This document shows, piece by piece, positions 28,475-38,898 of a stretch of 64,000 nt of DNA. This stretch comes from Methylocystis sp. MJC1 (GTDB taxonomy: Bacteria > Pseudomonadota > Alphaproteobacteria > Rhizobiales > Beijerinckiaceae), in contig NZ_CP107558.1 of NCBI RefSeq assembly GCF_026427715.1, forward strand, positions 3,859,489 to 3,923,488, read 5' to 3'. The position numbers and the translations under genes are program-made. The notes below the pieces were generated by a model. That model had not been told where the DNA came from and ran no database searches. It worked only from the letters and a program-made list of their open reading frames with translations. Each line of letters begins with the position of its first letter. The stretch's first letter is position 1.

Positions 28475-28581
28475 GTTATTCCCGGCGGGCTGAAGCCCGA
28501 CCGGGAATCCAAAACCCACAAAAGCGCTGGTTTTGCTCTGGATTCCTGATCGCTTCGCTAGCGCGAAGCGTCGGGAATGAC
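28475..28581. repeat. Palindromic repeat family A, copy 2
   Basis: About 107 bp, same layout as the copy at 2478: GTTATTCCCGGCGGGCTGAA at one end and TCGGGAATGAC at the other, with CGCTTCGC/GCGAAGCG in the right half. It lies between the convergent secB and dnaQ genes. Confidence 0.85.
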
Positions 28582-28616
28582 ACCGAACCAAGCAAGCGGA
28601 TCTCGTATGAGACTAT

Positions 28617-29339
28617 TCAAGCGGCGGAGGGCGATTGCTCTCCGCCTTCTTGTTTTTTGGGCAGATATTTTTCCCAGATCGCAGATTTGAGCCCGCCGAC
28701 GAAAGCGAGATGCGCCTCTTCCTCTTGCGCCGTCAGACGGCTCGGCAGAGGTTCGGGGCGGGCGCGCAACAGATCGCCGATCAGCGCGCGGCGCGTCTGG
28801 CTGACTGTCGCGAGCGACAGCGCCGCTTGGCGTCCGCCTCTCAGCTCCGCATAGACTTCCGCGAGCAATCCAGCGTCGAGGAGCGCCCCGTGCTTGTCGC
28901 GACGCGACAGATCGACGCCGTAGCGTTGGCAAAGCGCGTCGAGCGAGGCCGGGCTTCCCGGATGCAGCCGGCGCGCCATGGCGAGCGTATCGACGATGCG
29001 CGCAGGCGCGAGCGGCGGCAGCTTCTGCAGCGCAAATTCGGCGTTGATGAAGCGCACGTCGAATTCGGCGTTATGGGCGACCATCGGCGAATCTTCGATG
29101 AAGTCGATGAACTCGCGCGTGATCTCGGCAAATTTTTTGTGCTGGGCGAGGAATTCCCGCGAAAGACCATGAACGCGGAAAGCCTCTTCCGGCATGTCGC
29201 GCTCTGGATCGATATAGACGTGAAAGACTCGGCCACTGGGAATGAGATTCAAAATCTCGACGGCACCGATTTCGACGACGCGATCACCCTTAAAGGGATC
29301 GAGGCCGGTGGTTTCCGTATCGAAAACAATCTCGCGCAT
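28617..29339 (-). CDS. dnaQ: DNA polymerase III epsilon subunit (3'-5' proofreading exonuclease)
   Basis: About 240 residues. DEDDh exonuclease motifs: ExoI FDTETTGLDP at residues 5-14, ExoII AHNAEFDVRF near 88, ExoIII KHGALLDAGLLAEVY near 150. Removes misincorporated bases as part of the replicative core with DnaE. ATG at 29339 preferred over a TTG at 29363 because MREIVFDTETTG is the conserved N-terminus. In the conserved order dnaQ lies next to coaE, but here a 180-residue gene is inserted between them. Confidence 0.95.
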   Translation of the reverse strand: MREIVFDTETTGLDPFKGDRVVEIGAVEILNLIPSGRVFHVYIDPERDMPEEAFRVHGLSREFLAQHKKFAEITREFIDFIEDSPMVAHNAEFDVRFINAEFALQKLPPLAPARIVDTLAMARRLHPGSPASLDALCQRYGVDLSRRDKHGALLDAGLLAEVYAELRGGRQAALSLATVSQTRRALIGDLLRARPEPLPSRLTAQEEEAHLAFVGGLKSAIWEKYLPKKQEGGEQSPSAA

Positions 29340-29409
29340 CTGACTTAATCTCTTATTCGACAAGGCGCCACGAAAGGCTGAAAACTTGGCGGATGAGGGT
29401 TGGGGGCGA

Positions 29410-29949
29410 TCACCGAAGCAAGGCGTCCAACTGACGGATCAACTCTCCAACCCGTCCCCCACCTGGCGGGGCAGGCGGATACCGCCTCAAGACATCTCGC
29501 ACCACGGGATGCGCCCGAATGCGCGATTGCACGATGTGCTCGGCTCCAACAGTGGGATCGTCTCCAGTGGAAAGTTCGAAAGCTCGCGCAGCATGCGCGG
29601 GCGAACCAAGGATGTGCTTGACCTGGGTAGCCTTGGCCAGAGGATGGAGAAACGCCGCGCCGGCTGCGGCGAGGGCTGCGCGTGCGGCGTCGCTCGCCGC
29701 GACCTGCCCTGCATCGCGGGCCTCCTGAGCCGCCCGCTGTGCAGCCCATGCGCTGTCACGTAACGCCTTCGTCCGCTCGCCTCCATTCGCAAACGACTGC
29801 GCAGCGTCTATTGCGGCGCGTGGGCGGGTATCGTCAGGGCGTTCGCGTTCGAAGATCGCCAATGCCGGCAGCGCGCAGGCCACCGCATAGCGGGCAATTT
29901 CCCTGATTTCGACTCGGCTGAGCTCGACCTTTGCGGCGTGATCCAACAT
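29410..29949 (-). CDS. Putative immunity protein (Imm-5-like)
   Basis: 179 residues, alanine- and arginine-rich, all predicted helix. Segments such as ALRDSAWAAQRAAQEARDAG near residue 61, followed by DAARAALAAAGAAFLHPLAK and ending in REL-type VGELIRQLDALLR, match what I know of proteins annotated as putative immunity protein / Imm-5-like. That family name comes from polymorphic-toxin loci. No toxin gene is nearby. An AGGA ribosome site precedes the ATG. It interrupts the otherwise conserved dnaQ-coaE pair, suggesting later acquisition. Family placement is from memory and moderate. Confidence 0.6.
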   Translation of the reverse strand: MLDHAAKVELSRVEIREIARYAVACALPALAIFERERPDDTRPRAAIDAAQSFANGGERTKALRDSAWAAQRAAQEARDAGQVAASDAARAALAAAGAAFLHPLAKATQVKHILGSPAHAARAFELSTGDDPTVGAEHIVQSRIRAHPVVRDVLRRYPPAPPGGGRVGELIRQLDALLR

Positions 29950-30086
29950 GGCTTCATCCTACTTGCCGCCGCGCCATTCGTGGATGGAGATTGCTTCCCC
30001 GATCTCAGGTCGTGGTAGGCGCGGCATGCGAGGCGGTCTCAACTGCGTTAACCGGACAGGCACGCAACGGCTTCCCAGAGCGCGAC

Positions 30087-30674
30087 TCACCTTCTTCTTT
30101 CGAGTTCATCGAGAACGGCCTGCACTTCCCGCCGCGCCGCGTCCATCCCCTTTTCGGTATGCACGATAAAATCGGCGCGGGCGCGCTTTTCGGCGTCCGG
30201 GATCTGTTTAGCGAGAATGGCCGCGAATTTCTCTTCCGTCATGCCCGGCCGCGCCAGGACACGCGCCTTTTGCACATCTTCCGGCGCAGTAACGACGACA
30301 ATAGCGTCGACGCTCTTTTCCGCTCCGGTCTCGAAAAGAAGCGGCACGTCATAGACGATGATCGACGCGCCCTTTTTCTCCTGCTCCTTCAAGAAATCGT
30401 CCCGCGCCGCCCAGACGAGCGGATGAACGATCGCCTCGAGCCGCTTCAATGCGTGTGGGTCCGCAAGCACCTGCGCCGCGAGCCTCCCGCGATTGACGAC
30501 GCCGTCAACCGTTACGCCTGGAAAAGCCGTCTCGATCGGCGCGACAGCGGCGCCGCGATAGAGGTCATGGACGATCTGGTCGGAATCGAGCACGGGGACG
30601 CCCGCCTCGCGGAACATTTGGGCGGTCGTCGATTTCCCCATGCCGATGGAACCGGTAAGGCCGACGCGCAGCAT
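30087..30674 (-). CDS. coaE: Dephospho-CoA kinase
   Basis: Final step of coenzyme A synthesis: ATP-dependent phosphorylation of dephospho-CoA. 195 residues. P-loop [13 protein letters not shown] at residues 5-17, [19 protein letters not shown] near 23, and [17 protein letters not shown] near 115. The ATG at 30674 is 8 bases downstream of the maf stop, so the two are co-transcribed. In many alphaproteobacteria aroE lies between maf and coaE; there is no room for it here. Confidence 0.95.
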   Translation of the reverse strand: MLRVGLTGSIGMGKSTTAQMFREAGVPVLDSDQIVHDLYRGAAVAPIETAFPGVTVDGVVNRGRLAAQVLADPHALKRLEAIVHPLVWAARDDFLKEQEKKGASIIVYDVPLLFETGAEKSVDAIVVVTAPEDVQKARVLARPGMTEEKFAAILAKQIPDAEKRARADFIVHTEKGMDAARREVQAVLDELERRR

Positions 30675-30682
30675 CGCCCGGC

Positions 30683-31309
30683 TCACGCGGCAAGCGCGCC
30701 CAGGCGGCGCAAGGCGTCGAGGAGGGGTAGAACAGGCATGCCCATGATGGTCCAATGGTCGCCGCAGACCTCGGAAAAGAGATGCGCGCCGAGCCCTTCG
30801 ACCTGATAGCCGCCGGCGCTCGTAAACGCCGCGTCGCCCATCGCGTCGAGATAGTCGTCGATGAAGGACGCGCTCAGCGCCCGCATGGCGAGATCGGCGT
30901 GGACGACAGTCTCGAAGCAAACCGCGCCGTCCCGACACAGAGCGATCGCCGAATGCAGACGGTGGCGCCGACCGGAGAGGAAATCCAATAGCTCGGCCGC
31001 CTTCTCCCTATTCTCCGGCTTGCCGAAAATCCGGCCCTCGCAGCTCGCCACCTGATCCGCGCCGAGCACCAGGCGCCCGCGCTCAGCCACGGAAACGGCG
31101 GAGGCCTTCGCTCTCGCCAGCGCCAGAGCGATCGCATCGGCCCCAACCGGGCCGAGCGAAGATTCGATCGCGCGTTCATCGAGATCGACAGGGCGGCAAT
31201 CAAAGGGAACTGCCGCCTGCGCGAGAACCTGCCGCCGGCCCGCGCTTTTGGAGGCGAGAATCAGCGGCTCGGAGACACGCCAGAAGGGGAAGGAAGCGAC
31301 GTCGCTCAC
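30683..31309 (-). CDS. maf: Maf-family nucleotide pyrophosphatase
   Basis: About 208 residues from a GTG at 31309 (a longer reading from 31360 is possible; no clear ribosome site for either). Maf proteins hydrolyse non-canonical or pyrimidine nucleoside triphosphates as house-cleaning enzymes. Motifs: [14 protein letters not shown] near residue 16, a conserved ERAIES segment, [19 protein letters not shown] with the catalytic Asp near 82, and [20 protein letters not shown] near 170. First gene left of the origin, reading away from it. Confidence 0.92.
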   Translation of the reverse strand: MSDVASFPFWRVSEPLILASKSAGRRQVLAQAAVPFDCRPVDLDERAIESSLGPVGADAIALALARAKASAVSVAERGRLVLGADQVASCEGRIFGKPENREKAAELLDFLSGRRHRLHSAIALCRDGAVCFETVVHADLAMRALSASFIDDYLDAMGDAAFTSAGGYQVEGLGAHLFSEVCGDHWTIMGMPVLPLLDALRRLGALAA

Positions 31310-31742
31310 GTTAAGGGCTCGATCCACAGGCTCGGCTGGAAGGTGGGAAAGCGGGGACAATTATGCGGCCGCAAGGACCGCCCTGTCGACTGCTGGGCAT
31401 ATCCGCCCCAATCCATCAACAGGGTACTCCCTGTCGCCGGATTCGCCGTGAATCCGAGACTCAAGACTCATAAACAGCCAATGCGCCTGTTCTCCACAAG
31501 GAATGATAGACGTAAAAGACTGTAAAAAATTGGTATACGTTCAATTCCCACTGTCCGGCCCTGGCTCGTTAAATTTGTCCAGATTCGGCTCGTCCTGTGG
31601 GAAAAGTGTTAACGAAAATTAACCTTTGCGGCGCATCGGTTAATAAAAAGTAAATCAATCCCATTTTTAAAGGGTTTTTAATTTTATCGCGTTCGGGCTA
31701 GGTCTGGGCTCACCGGAGCCAAGCGAAGCGGGGAATGACCAA
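31310..31742. other. Probable chromosomal replication origin (oriC)
   Basis: A gene-free interval of about 430 bp between divergent maf and hemE, the position of the mapped Caulobacter origin and the predicted Rickettsia one. It holds near-consensus DnaA boxes CGATCCACA (31320-31328) and TTCTCCACA (31490-31498), and a weaker TGTGGGAAA (31596-31604, reverse strand). The stretch about 31605-31690 is strikingly AT-rich for this genome, with several TTAA words and a perfect CtrA-type box at 31667-31681. The flanks (dnaQ, coaE, maf; hemE, hemJ, rho, mnmE, mnmG, rsmG, parA, parB) and nearby parS sites support this. Not verified by GC skew. Confidence 0.8.
31667..31681. promoter_or_regulatory. CtrA-type binding site in the origin
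   Basis: TTAAAGGGTTTTTAA is an exact TTAA-N7-TTAA match to the CtrA consensus. A weaker TTAA-N7-TAAA lies at 31640-31654, and a TTAA-N6-TTAA at 31609-31622. In Caulobacter CtrA binding to such sites in the origin represses replication; the hemE promoter is also there. Location 62 bases before hemE fits. Confidence 0.55.
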
Positions 31743-32771
31743 TTGTCCGAGGAAAAACGCCTGATATCCGCCCTTCGCGGCAATGCGCATGACGTTCCGC
31801 CACTGTGGCTGATGCGTCAGGCAGGACGCTATCTGCCCGAATATCGCGAGCTGCGCGCCAAGGCGCAAAGCTTCCTCGACTTCTGCTACACGCCGTCCAT
31901 GGCGGCGGAGGTGACGCTGCAGCCGATCCGGCGCTTTCATTTCGACGCAGCGATCCTCTTTTCCGATATCCTCGTCGTGCCCGACGCCATGGGCCAAACG
32001 GTCTCCTTCGAGAGCGGCGAGGGTCCAAGGCTCGATCCCATCGAGACGCCGGAGGGTGTGGCTCGGCTTGGCGCATTCGAGATCGGAAAGCTTTCTCCGG
32101 TTTTCGAAACCATCGACCGTGTGAAATCCGAGCTGCCCGCCGACGTAGCCTTTATCGGCTTCTGCGGCGCGCCTTGGACGGTCGCGAGCTATATGATCGC
32201 CGGCAAGGGCACGCCGGATCAGGCGCCGGCGCGGCTTTTCGCCTTTCGCCATTCTGAGGCATTCCAGCAGCTGATCGACAGGCTCGTCGACGCCTCGGTC
32301 GACTATCTGCTCGGCCAGATAGCGGCGGGGGTCGAAGCTGTTCAGATATTCGACTCCTGGGCAGGCGTTTTGCCCGCCAATGAATTCGAAGCTTGGTGCG
32401 CTCGGCCGATTGCGCGCATTGTCGCGCGGCTGAAGGAGAAGAGCCCGGAAACGCCGGTCATCGCTTTCGTGCGCGGCGCCGATGCGCAGCTTCCGGCGCT
32501 CACCAGAAAGCTCCATGCCGATGGCTATGGGCTCGATACGGCGCTCGATCCCAAATGGGCCGTGGCCGAAACCGCCGCCAATGTCTGCCTGCAGGGAAAT
32601 CTCGATCCGCTCGCGCTGCTGGCCGGCGGCGCGGCGCTCGATCGGGAAGTCGATTCGGTTCTCGAAGCTTTCAAGGGCCGGCCGCATATCTTCAATCTCG
32701 GCCATGGGATTTTGCCGCAGACGCCGATCGAGAATGTGGAGCGGCTTGTGGCGCGCGTGCGGCGCGGCTAA
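31743..32771 (+). CDS. hemE: Uroporphyrinogen decarboxylase
   Basis: Decarboxylates uroporphyrinogen III to coproporphyrinogen III in haem synthesis. 342 residues from a TTG start. N-terminal signature PPLWLMRQAGRYLPEYRELR at about 18-37; GFCGAPWTVASYMIAGKG near 140; FDSWAGVLP near 205; HGILPQTPIENV near 325. No cofactor needed. hemJ follows 25 bases later, so both haem genes form an operon reading away from the origin. The origin region also serves as its promoter. Confidence 0.96.
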   Translation: MSEEKRLISALRGNAHDVPPLWLMRQAGRYLPEYRELRAKAQSFLDFCYTPSMAAEVTLQPIRRFHFDAAILFSDILVVPDAMGQTVSFESGEGPRLDPIETPEGVARLGAFEIGKLSPVFETIDRVKSELPADVAFIGFCGAPWTVASYMIAGKGTPDQAPARLFAFRHSEAFQQLIDRLVDASVDYLLGQIAAGVEAVQIFDSWAGVLPANEFEAWCARPIARIVARLKEKSPETPVIAFVRGADAQLPALTRKLHADGYGLDTALDPKWAVAETAANVCLQGNLDPLALLAGGAALDREVDSVLEAFKGRPHIFNLGHGILPQTPIENVERLVARVRRG

Positions 32772-32796
32772 TTTCACCGTGGGCTGGAGCGGCTAT

Positions 32797-33216
32797 ATGT
32801 ACATTTGGATCAAGGCTTTGCACGTCATCGCCATCATTGCCTGGATGGCGGGCCTGCTCTATCTGCCGCGGCTTTTCGTCTATCATGCCGACGCGGCGCC
32901 CGGCCGGCAGTCCGAAACCTTCAAGGTCATGGAGCGCAAGCTTTACCGCGTCATCATGACGCCGGCGATGATTATCGCTTGGCTGACGGGGCTCTTCATG
33001 GCCGTGGATGGCGGCGCGTTTCAACATCCATGGTTTCACGTGAAAGCAACGCTCGTCGTCTTACTGACGGCAACGCATATCCACGACGGCTTTTTATTGA
33101 GCCGCTTCGCCAGGGACGCAAACGCTCATCCCTCCCGCTATTTCAGGATGATCAACGAACTGCCGACCCTGCTCATGATCGGGATCGTCGTCATGGTGAT
33201 CGTGAAGCCGTTTTGA
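32797..33216 (+). CDS. hemJ: Protoporphyrinogen oxidase HemJ
   Basis: 139 residues, four membrane helices; the HemJ family catalyses protoporphyrinogen IX oxidation in bacteria lacking HemG/HemY oxidases. The conserved His is in [20 protein letters not shown] near residue 10, and the conserved Lys-containing region [25 protein letters not shown] lies near 80. The ATG at 32797 ([10 protein letters not shown]) is the usual N-terminus; GGAG is upstream. A near-parS palindrome overlaps codons 79-84. Confidence 0.9.
   Translation: MYIWIKALHVIAIIAWMAGLLYLPRLFVYHADAAPGRQSETFKVMERKLYRVIMTPAMIIAWLTGLFMAVDGGAFQHPWFHVKATLVVLLTATHIHDGFLLSRFARDANAHPSRYFRMINELPTLLMIGIVVMVIVKPF
33032..33047. promoter_or_regulatory. 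Degenerate parS-like palindrome inside hemJ
   Basis: The 12-bp core TTTCACGTGAAA at 33034-33045 is perfect; the flanks are GG and GC instead of TG and CA, giving 13 of 16 matches to the parS sequence found at 36355 and 38577. It could be a weak ParB site or coincidence of coding sequence. Confidence 0.35.
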
Positions 33217-33370
33217 ACGCTCTTGCATCCCCGCTGAAAAAGATTTATGTAGGGGACCTTACCTCTGGCAGATAGTCGTATCAGCGACCGCCGATTCCCT
33301 CCGGCGCTCGGGAGAAATCCTCCCGCATCCTGCCCGCTCTCCTGAACGCTCGTCTCCTTCGAAGGCCCAC

Positions 33371-34636
<1,266 letters not shown>

Positions 34637-34644
34637 GGCGGCGC

Positions 34645-34678
34645 GCGGGCGCATATCACTGCGCCCGCTTTGTCTTTT
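34645..34678 (+). terminator. Intrinsic terminator of rho
   Basis: 9-bp stem GCGGGCGCA/TGCGCCCGC (34645-34653, 34660-34668) with 6-base loop, followed by TTTGTCTTTT. Begins 8 bases after the rho stop codon. Confidence 0.8.
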
Positions 34679-35048
34679 GGCGCCATCACCAAAGACCCTA
34701 GAGGCTAAGCGTCACACATTTTGGGACGACCGTCATGGCCGGGCTTGTCCCGGCCATCCACGCCGCGCAGTGACAACTGATGCCGGGCGGATGGGTTTCG
34801 CTCACGTAGACCGTCCAGATGGAGCGTGCCGTAAACCGTTTCGTCCCTGTCTGAGCCGTGCCGGTTGGGCCGAGCCCGGCCGTAACAGGATGCAAAGTGA
34901 CGGTTCATGCTGCGGAGCTGATTAAGGGGATGAATTGGCTCGGGCCCGACGTGAACCCGCTCTCCCGTTGGTCTCCGAGCGTCGCTTGTTCCTGAACGCC
35001 GCGGGTGTCATGTTGTCCGTAATTCAATGGTGGCGTGCGGTCTGACCC
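34679..35048. other. Gene-free interval between rho and mnmE
   Basis: About 370 bp without a convincing open frame or tRNA. It holds a palindrome at 34731-34762 (separate entry). The last 100 bp before the mnmE ATG must contain its promoter, but I see no clear box pair, and no good ribosome site directly before the ATG. Confidence 0.5.
34731..34762. repeat. Short palindrome of a dispersed alphaproteobacterial type
   Basis: ATGGCCGGG-CTTG-TCCCGGCCAT at 34735-34757 flanked by CGTC and CCACG. This exact kind of motif is widespread between genes of Bradyrhizobium-type genomes as I recall; only one copy is seen here. Confidence 0.6.
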
Positions 35049-36347
35049 ATGGAGACGATCTTCGCGCTCGGAACTGGCCCCGGCCGCGCCGCTATTGCGG
35101 TGATCCGACTTTCCGGGCCGACCGTGCAACAGGTTCTCATTGACTTCACCGGCGCGGTTTCAGAGCCGCGCGCCGTGCGTCTCACAGCGCTGCGAGATCC
35201 CGAAAACGGCGAAGAGCTCGACCAGGGCCTAACCTTCTTTTTTCCGGGCCCTCATTCGGCGACGGGTGAGGACTATGCCGAGCTTCAGCTCCATGGCGGC
35301 AGGGCTGTCATAGATGCCGTGCTCTCAGCCCTTTCTCGGCGCCGCGGTTTACGTATGGCTGAACCCGGCGAATTTGCGCGCCGCGGCTTCGTCAATGGCA
35401 AGCTCGACCTTTCCCAGGCCGAGGCGCTTGCCGATCTCATCGACGCGCAAACGGAGGCGCAGCGGCGTCAGGCGCTGCGTATTGCCGGCGGCGCATTGAG
35501 GCGTGAGGTCGAGCGTTGGCGGGCCGCTATGATAGATGCTCTTGCGCTTGTCGAAGCGGAGCTGGATTTCAGCGACGAAAGCGATGTCGGGAGCTTCGAT
35601 CTTGCGCGGCTGCGCCTGTTGCTGGAGCAGCCGCTCGAAGAGATGCGAGCTGCGCTAAAGGATGCCCCTGCCTCCGAGCGAATGCGTGAGGGCTTCCTGG
35701 TGATGATTCTCGGCGCGCCCAACGCGGGAAAATCAACGCTTCTCAATGCGCTGGCGCAGCGCGACCTTGCAATTGTTTCACCCACCCCTGGCACAACGCG
35801 CGATATGATCGAGGCGCATCTCGATATCGAAGGATTGCCTGTGACCTTTGTCGACACGGCGGGCCTGCGCGACGCCGCGGATGAAATCGAGCGGATCGGC
35901 GTAGATCGGGTGCTCGAGAGGGTTGTGACCGCGGATCTCGTCCTCTGGCTTTCGCCGGACGCGCAGGAGCCGAACCCAGGGCTGGCGTCTGAAGTCGATG
36001 TTTTGAGGGTCGCCACCAAAACGGATTTGGCGCCGGCCCCTCCGGTATGGCTTGGCGTTTCCGCTAAAACCGGAGCTGGCGTCGACGCGCTGCTGAAAGA
36101 GATCGGCCAATTCGCAAAAGACCGCTTGGGAGATGGGTCTTCTGCGCTCGTCATCCGGGAGCGGCACCGCTCCGCGGTCGCATCAGCTATGGCTTGTCTA
36201 GAGTCTGCGCTGGTGAGTGAAAAAGACTTGGAATTCCTCGCGGAAGATTTACGTTCCGCGGGAAGAGCGCTCGGTCGTATCGTCGGCTCGGTTGACGTCG
36301 AAGACGTTCTCGATGCCGTGTTCGCGCGCTTTTGTATCGGCAAATAG
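35049..36347 (+). CDS. mnmE: tRNA modification GTPase MnmE
   Basis: With MnmG modifies U34 of certain tRNAs (cmnm5U). 432 residues: N-terminal folate-binding domain ([20 protein letters not shown]), helical domain, G domain with G1 GAPNAGKST near 225, G3 DTAGL near 271 and a G4 of TKTD instead of NKxD near 315; the C-terminus ends FCIGK with the essential cysteine. The stop is 7 bases from a perfect parS. Confidence 0.96.
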   Translation: METIFALGTGPGRAAIAVIRLSGPTVQQVLIDFTGAVSEPRAVRLTALRDPENGEELDQGLTFFFPGPHSATGEDYAELQLHGGRAVIDAVLSALSRRRGLRMAEPGEFARRGFVNGKLDLSQAEALADLIDAQTEAQRRQALRIAGGALRREVERWRAAMIDALALVEAELDFSDESDVGSFDLARLRLLLEQPLEEMRAALKDAPASERMREGFLVMILGAPNAGKSTLLNALAQRDLAIVSPTPGTTRDMIEAHLDIEGLPVTFVDTAGLRDAADEIERIGVDRVLERVVTADLVLWLSPDAQEPNPGLASEVDVLRVATKTDLAPAPPVWLGVSAKTGAGVDALLKEIGQFAKDRLGDGSSALVIRERHRSAVASAMACLESALVSEKDLEFLAEDLRSAGRALGRIVGSVDVEDVLDAVFARFCIGK

Positions 36348-36354
36348 GCCGAGC

Positions 36355-36370
36355 TGTTTCACGTGAAACA
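36355..36370. promoter_or_regulatory. parS site 1
   Basis: Perfect 16-bp palindrome TGTTTCACGTGAAACA, the consensus chromosomal ParB-binding sequence, between mnmE and mnmG. About 4.7 kb from the AT-rich part of the origin; parA and parB lie 2.5-4.3 kb downstream. Confidence 0.92.
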
Positions 36371-36406
36371 GTGAGAGGGCTTCAAGAGAGAAGCTTGCAG
36401 GGGGAT

Positions 36407-38251
36407 ATGAAACATTTCGATGTCGTGGTGATCGGCGGCGGGCATGCCGGTTGCGAAGCTGCCGCCGCAGCTGCGCGTATGGGAGCAAAGACGGCGCTCG
36501 TCACGCATTCCCGCGCGACCATAGGCGTGATGTCTTGCAATCCCGCGATTGGCGGGCTCGGCAAGGGCCAATTGGTGCGTGAGATCGATGCGCTCGACGG
36601 CCTCATGGGCCGCGTCGCCGATCGGGGCGGCATCCAGTTCCGGCTGCTCAATCGCTCAAAAGGTCCTGCCGTGCGTGGGCCCCGGGCTCAGGCTGATCGG
36701 AAGCTTTATCGAGCCGCAATGCTTTCAGCCATCGAGGCTGTCGCGAATTTATCGATCATCGAAGTCTCTGTTGAGGACCTTCTGGTTGAAGGGGATCGCG
36801 TCCGAGGTGTTTTGACGGGCGCAGGTGAGGCAATTCATGCAGACGCTGTTGTCATCACCACGGGCACGTTTCTTGGTGGGGTGATCCACATCGGAGACGA
36901 GCGCACGCCCGCCGGCCGAATGGGCGATCCGCCAGCGCTCGGTCTTTCCCGGAGGTTGCGGACGGCGGGCTTTGCAGTTGGGCGCCTCAAGACCGGCACC
37001 CCAGCCCGGCTCGACAGTAAGACGATCGACTGGGAAAATCTCGAAAAGCAATATGGGGACGAGACACCCGAGCCTTTCTCGACTCTCACAGAGCGGATCG
37101 ATAATCCCCAGGTCGCCTGCGCGATTACGCGGACAACAGCGCGATCGCATGAGATCATCCGTTCTGACCTGCACCGTTCGCCGCTAAAGACCGGCGCGAT
37201 CTCCGGGCCGGGGCCGCGTTATTGCCCTTCTATCGAGGATAAGGTCACGCGCTTCGGCGATCGTGACGGGCATCAAATCTTCCTCGAGCCGGAGGGGCTC
37301 GACGACGACACAGTGTATCCGAATGGAATATCGACTTCCCTGCCGGTCGCGACCCAGGAAGCATTCATTCATTCGATCCCGGGCCTCGAACAGGCGCGAA
37401 TTCTTCGGCCCGGCTACGCCATCGAATATGACTATGTCGATCCGCGCGAACTTCTGCCCAGCCTCGAAACGAAGCGGCTGAAGTGCCTTTTCCTGGCTGG
37501 GCAGATCAATGGCACGACAGGGTATGAGGAAGCTGCCGCGCAGGGCCTGGTTGCGGGGCTCAATGCCGCGCGTTTGGTGCAAGGAAAGAACCCGGTGATT
37601 TTCGATCGCGCCGATGCCTATCTCGGTGTGATGATCGACGATCTCGTCACGCGCGGGGTGAGCGAACCCTATCGGATGTTCACCTCTCGCGCCGAATACC
37701 GTCTATCGCTTCGGGCGGACAATGCGGACGAGCGGTTGACTCCTAAGGGTTTTGATATCGGCTGTATCGGAGGCGAGCGGGAGACGGTTTATCGCCTGCG
37801 CGCAGAGAAACTGGCCCGCGCGCGCGCTCTGTTGGAAGGCGTCTCTTTGACGTCGGCTGCTGCATTGAAGAACGGGCTTCCCGTCAATCAGGACGGTCAA
37901 CGCCGGAGCGGCTTTGCTCTCCTCGCTTTGCCCTCTGTGACGCTTCGGCGGTTGAGGGACATTTGGCCGGAACTGGGCGAGATTGACCCTGCAACGGCCG
38001 AGCGGATTGAGACCGACGCGCGCTATGCCGTCTATCTCGACCGGCAACAGGCCGATATCGATGCTTTCAGAAGAGACGAGGAACTCGCCCTGCCCGAGAC
38101 GCTGGATTACCAGTCGATCGCCGGTTTATCGGCTGAGCTGCGTGGGAAGCTGGCCTTCTTGAAGCCACGGACGCTCGGCCAGGCCCAGCGGATCGATGGG
38201 ATGACGCCATCGGCCCTCACTCTTCTCGCAGCGCGGGCGCGGCGGGCGTGA
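36407..38251 (+). CDS. mnmG: tRNA uridine-5-carboxymethylaminomethyl modification enzyme MnmG
   Basis: FAD-dependent partner of MnmE. About 614 residues from the ATG at 36407, which follows AGGGGGAT; the frame stays open upstream through parS but [20 protein letters not shown] is the family N-terminus. FAD motif [10 protein letters not shown] at residues 10-19; [20 protein letters not shown] near 45; conserved cysteine region [11 protein letters not shown] near 272; C-terminal domain to RRA. Its TGA overlaps the rsmG GTG. Confidence 0.97.
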   Translation: MKHFDVVVIGGGHAGCEAAAAAARMGAKTALVTHSRATIGVMSCNPAIGGLGKGQLVREIDALDGLMGRVADRGGIQFRLLNRSKGPAVRGPRAQADRKLYRAAMLSAIEAVANLSIIEVSVEDLLVEGDRVRGVLTGAGEAIHADAVVITTGTFLGGVIHIGDERTPAGRMGDPPALGLSRRLRTAGFAVGRLKTGTPARLDSKTIDWENLEKQYGDETPEPFSTLTERIDNPQVACAITRTTARSHEIIRSDLHRSPLKTGAISGPGPRYCPSIEDKVTRFGDRDGHQIFLEPEGLDDDTVYPNGISTSLPVATQEAFIHSIPGLEQARILRPGYAIEYDYVDPRELLPSLETKRLKCLFLAGQINGTTGYEEAAAQGLVAGLNAARLVQGKNPVIFDRADAYLGVMIDDLVTRGVSEPYRMFTSRAEYRLSLRADNADERLTPKGFDIGCIGGERETVYRLRAEKLARARALLEGVSLTSAAALKNGLPVNQDGQRRSGFALLALPSVTLRRLRDIWPELGEIDPATAERIETDARYAVYLDRQQADIDAFRRDEELALPETLDYQSIAGLSAELRGKLAFLKPRTLGQAQRIDGMTPSALTLLAARARRA

Positions 38252-38898
38252 GCGGAATGAGTCGTGCTTCCGCGTTGGAGCTTATCCCCTCCCTGCAAAA
38301 GATCGAAGGCGAACTTTTGATTTATGAAGAACTACTACGGCGTTGGCAGACGAAGATTAATCTCGTAGCGCCCAATACGCTGAGTGACATTTGGATGCGT
38401 CATTTCGCGGATTCCGCGCAGGTATTGGAGGCTGCGCCTGATGCAAGGCTTTGGGCGGATATTGGATCTGGCGCGGGTTTTCCTGGGTTGGTGACAGCCT
38501 TGTTGCTCAAGGATGTCGCTGGCGCTTCGGTGCATTTGGTTGAGAGCGACCAACGCAAGGCCGCCTTCCTGCGGGCTGTTTCACGTGAAACAGGCGCGCG
38601 CGTCGAGGTCCATGCCGAGCGGATCGAGAAAGTCCTGCCAACGCTCGCGGAGGAAATCGAGGCCGTCAGCGCCCGCGCTTTGGCTCCGCTCTCTCGTCTT
38701 GTGGAAATGGCGCGAGAACCTTTGGAAAACGGCGCAAAAGCGGTGTTTATGAAGGGTGAGGAGTGGCGCGATGAATTGACCGCCGCCGAGGCTGTCGGTA
38801 ACTTTACCTTTAAGACAGTTCAGAGCCGCACGCATAAGCGCGCCAGATTGATCGTCGTCCATTCACCTTCAGAGGCAAATTTTGTCCGGAGAAAATAA
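38248..38898 (+). CDS. rsmG: 16S rRNA (guanine-527-N7)-methyltransferase RsmG
   Basis: 216 residues, methylates G527 of 16S rRNA with SAM. SAM motif [11 protein letters not shown] near residue 70, [20 protein letters not shown] near 38, and [16 protein letters not shown] near 138. The GTG at 38248 overlaps the mnmG stop (GTGA); an ATG at 38257 is possible. A perfect parS is embedded in codons around 110-116, translating as AVSRET. parA begins 17 bases before its stop. Confidence 0.95.
   Translation: MSGMSRASALELIPSLQKIEGELLIYEELLRRWQTKINLVAPNTLSDIWMRHFADSAQVLEAAPDARLWADIGSGAGFPGLVTALLLKDVAGASVHLVESDQRKAAFLRAVSRETGARVEVHAERIEKVLPTLAEEIEAVSARALAPLSRLVEMAREPLENGAKAVFMKGEEWRDELTAAEAVGNFTFKTVQSRTHKRARLIVVHSPSEANFVRRK
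38577..38592. promoter_or_regulatory. parS site 2 (inside rsmG)
   Basis: Second perfect TGTTTCACGTGAAACA, within the rsmG coding sequence 290 bases before parA. With flanking C/G it extends to an 18-bp palindrome, as does site 1. Confidence 0.92.

Noticed and set aside
34679..35048. Interval searched for tRNA or small RNA
   Set aside because: No cloverleaf or CCA-end pattern; only the rho terminator edge and a dispersed palindrome.
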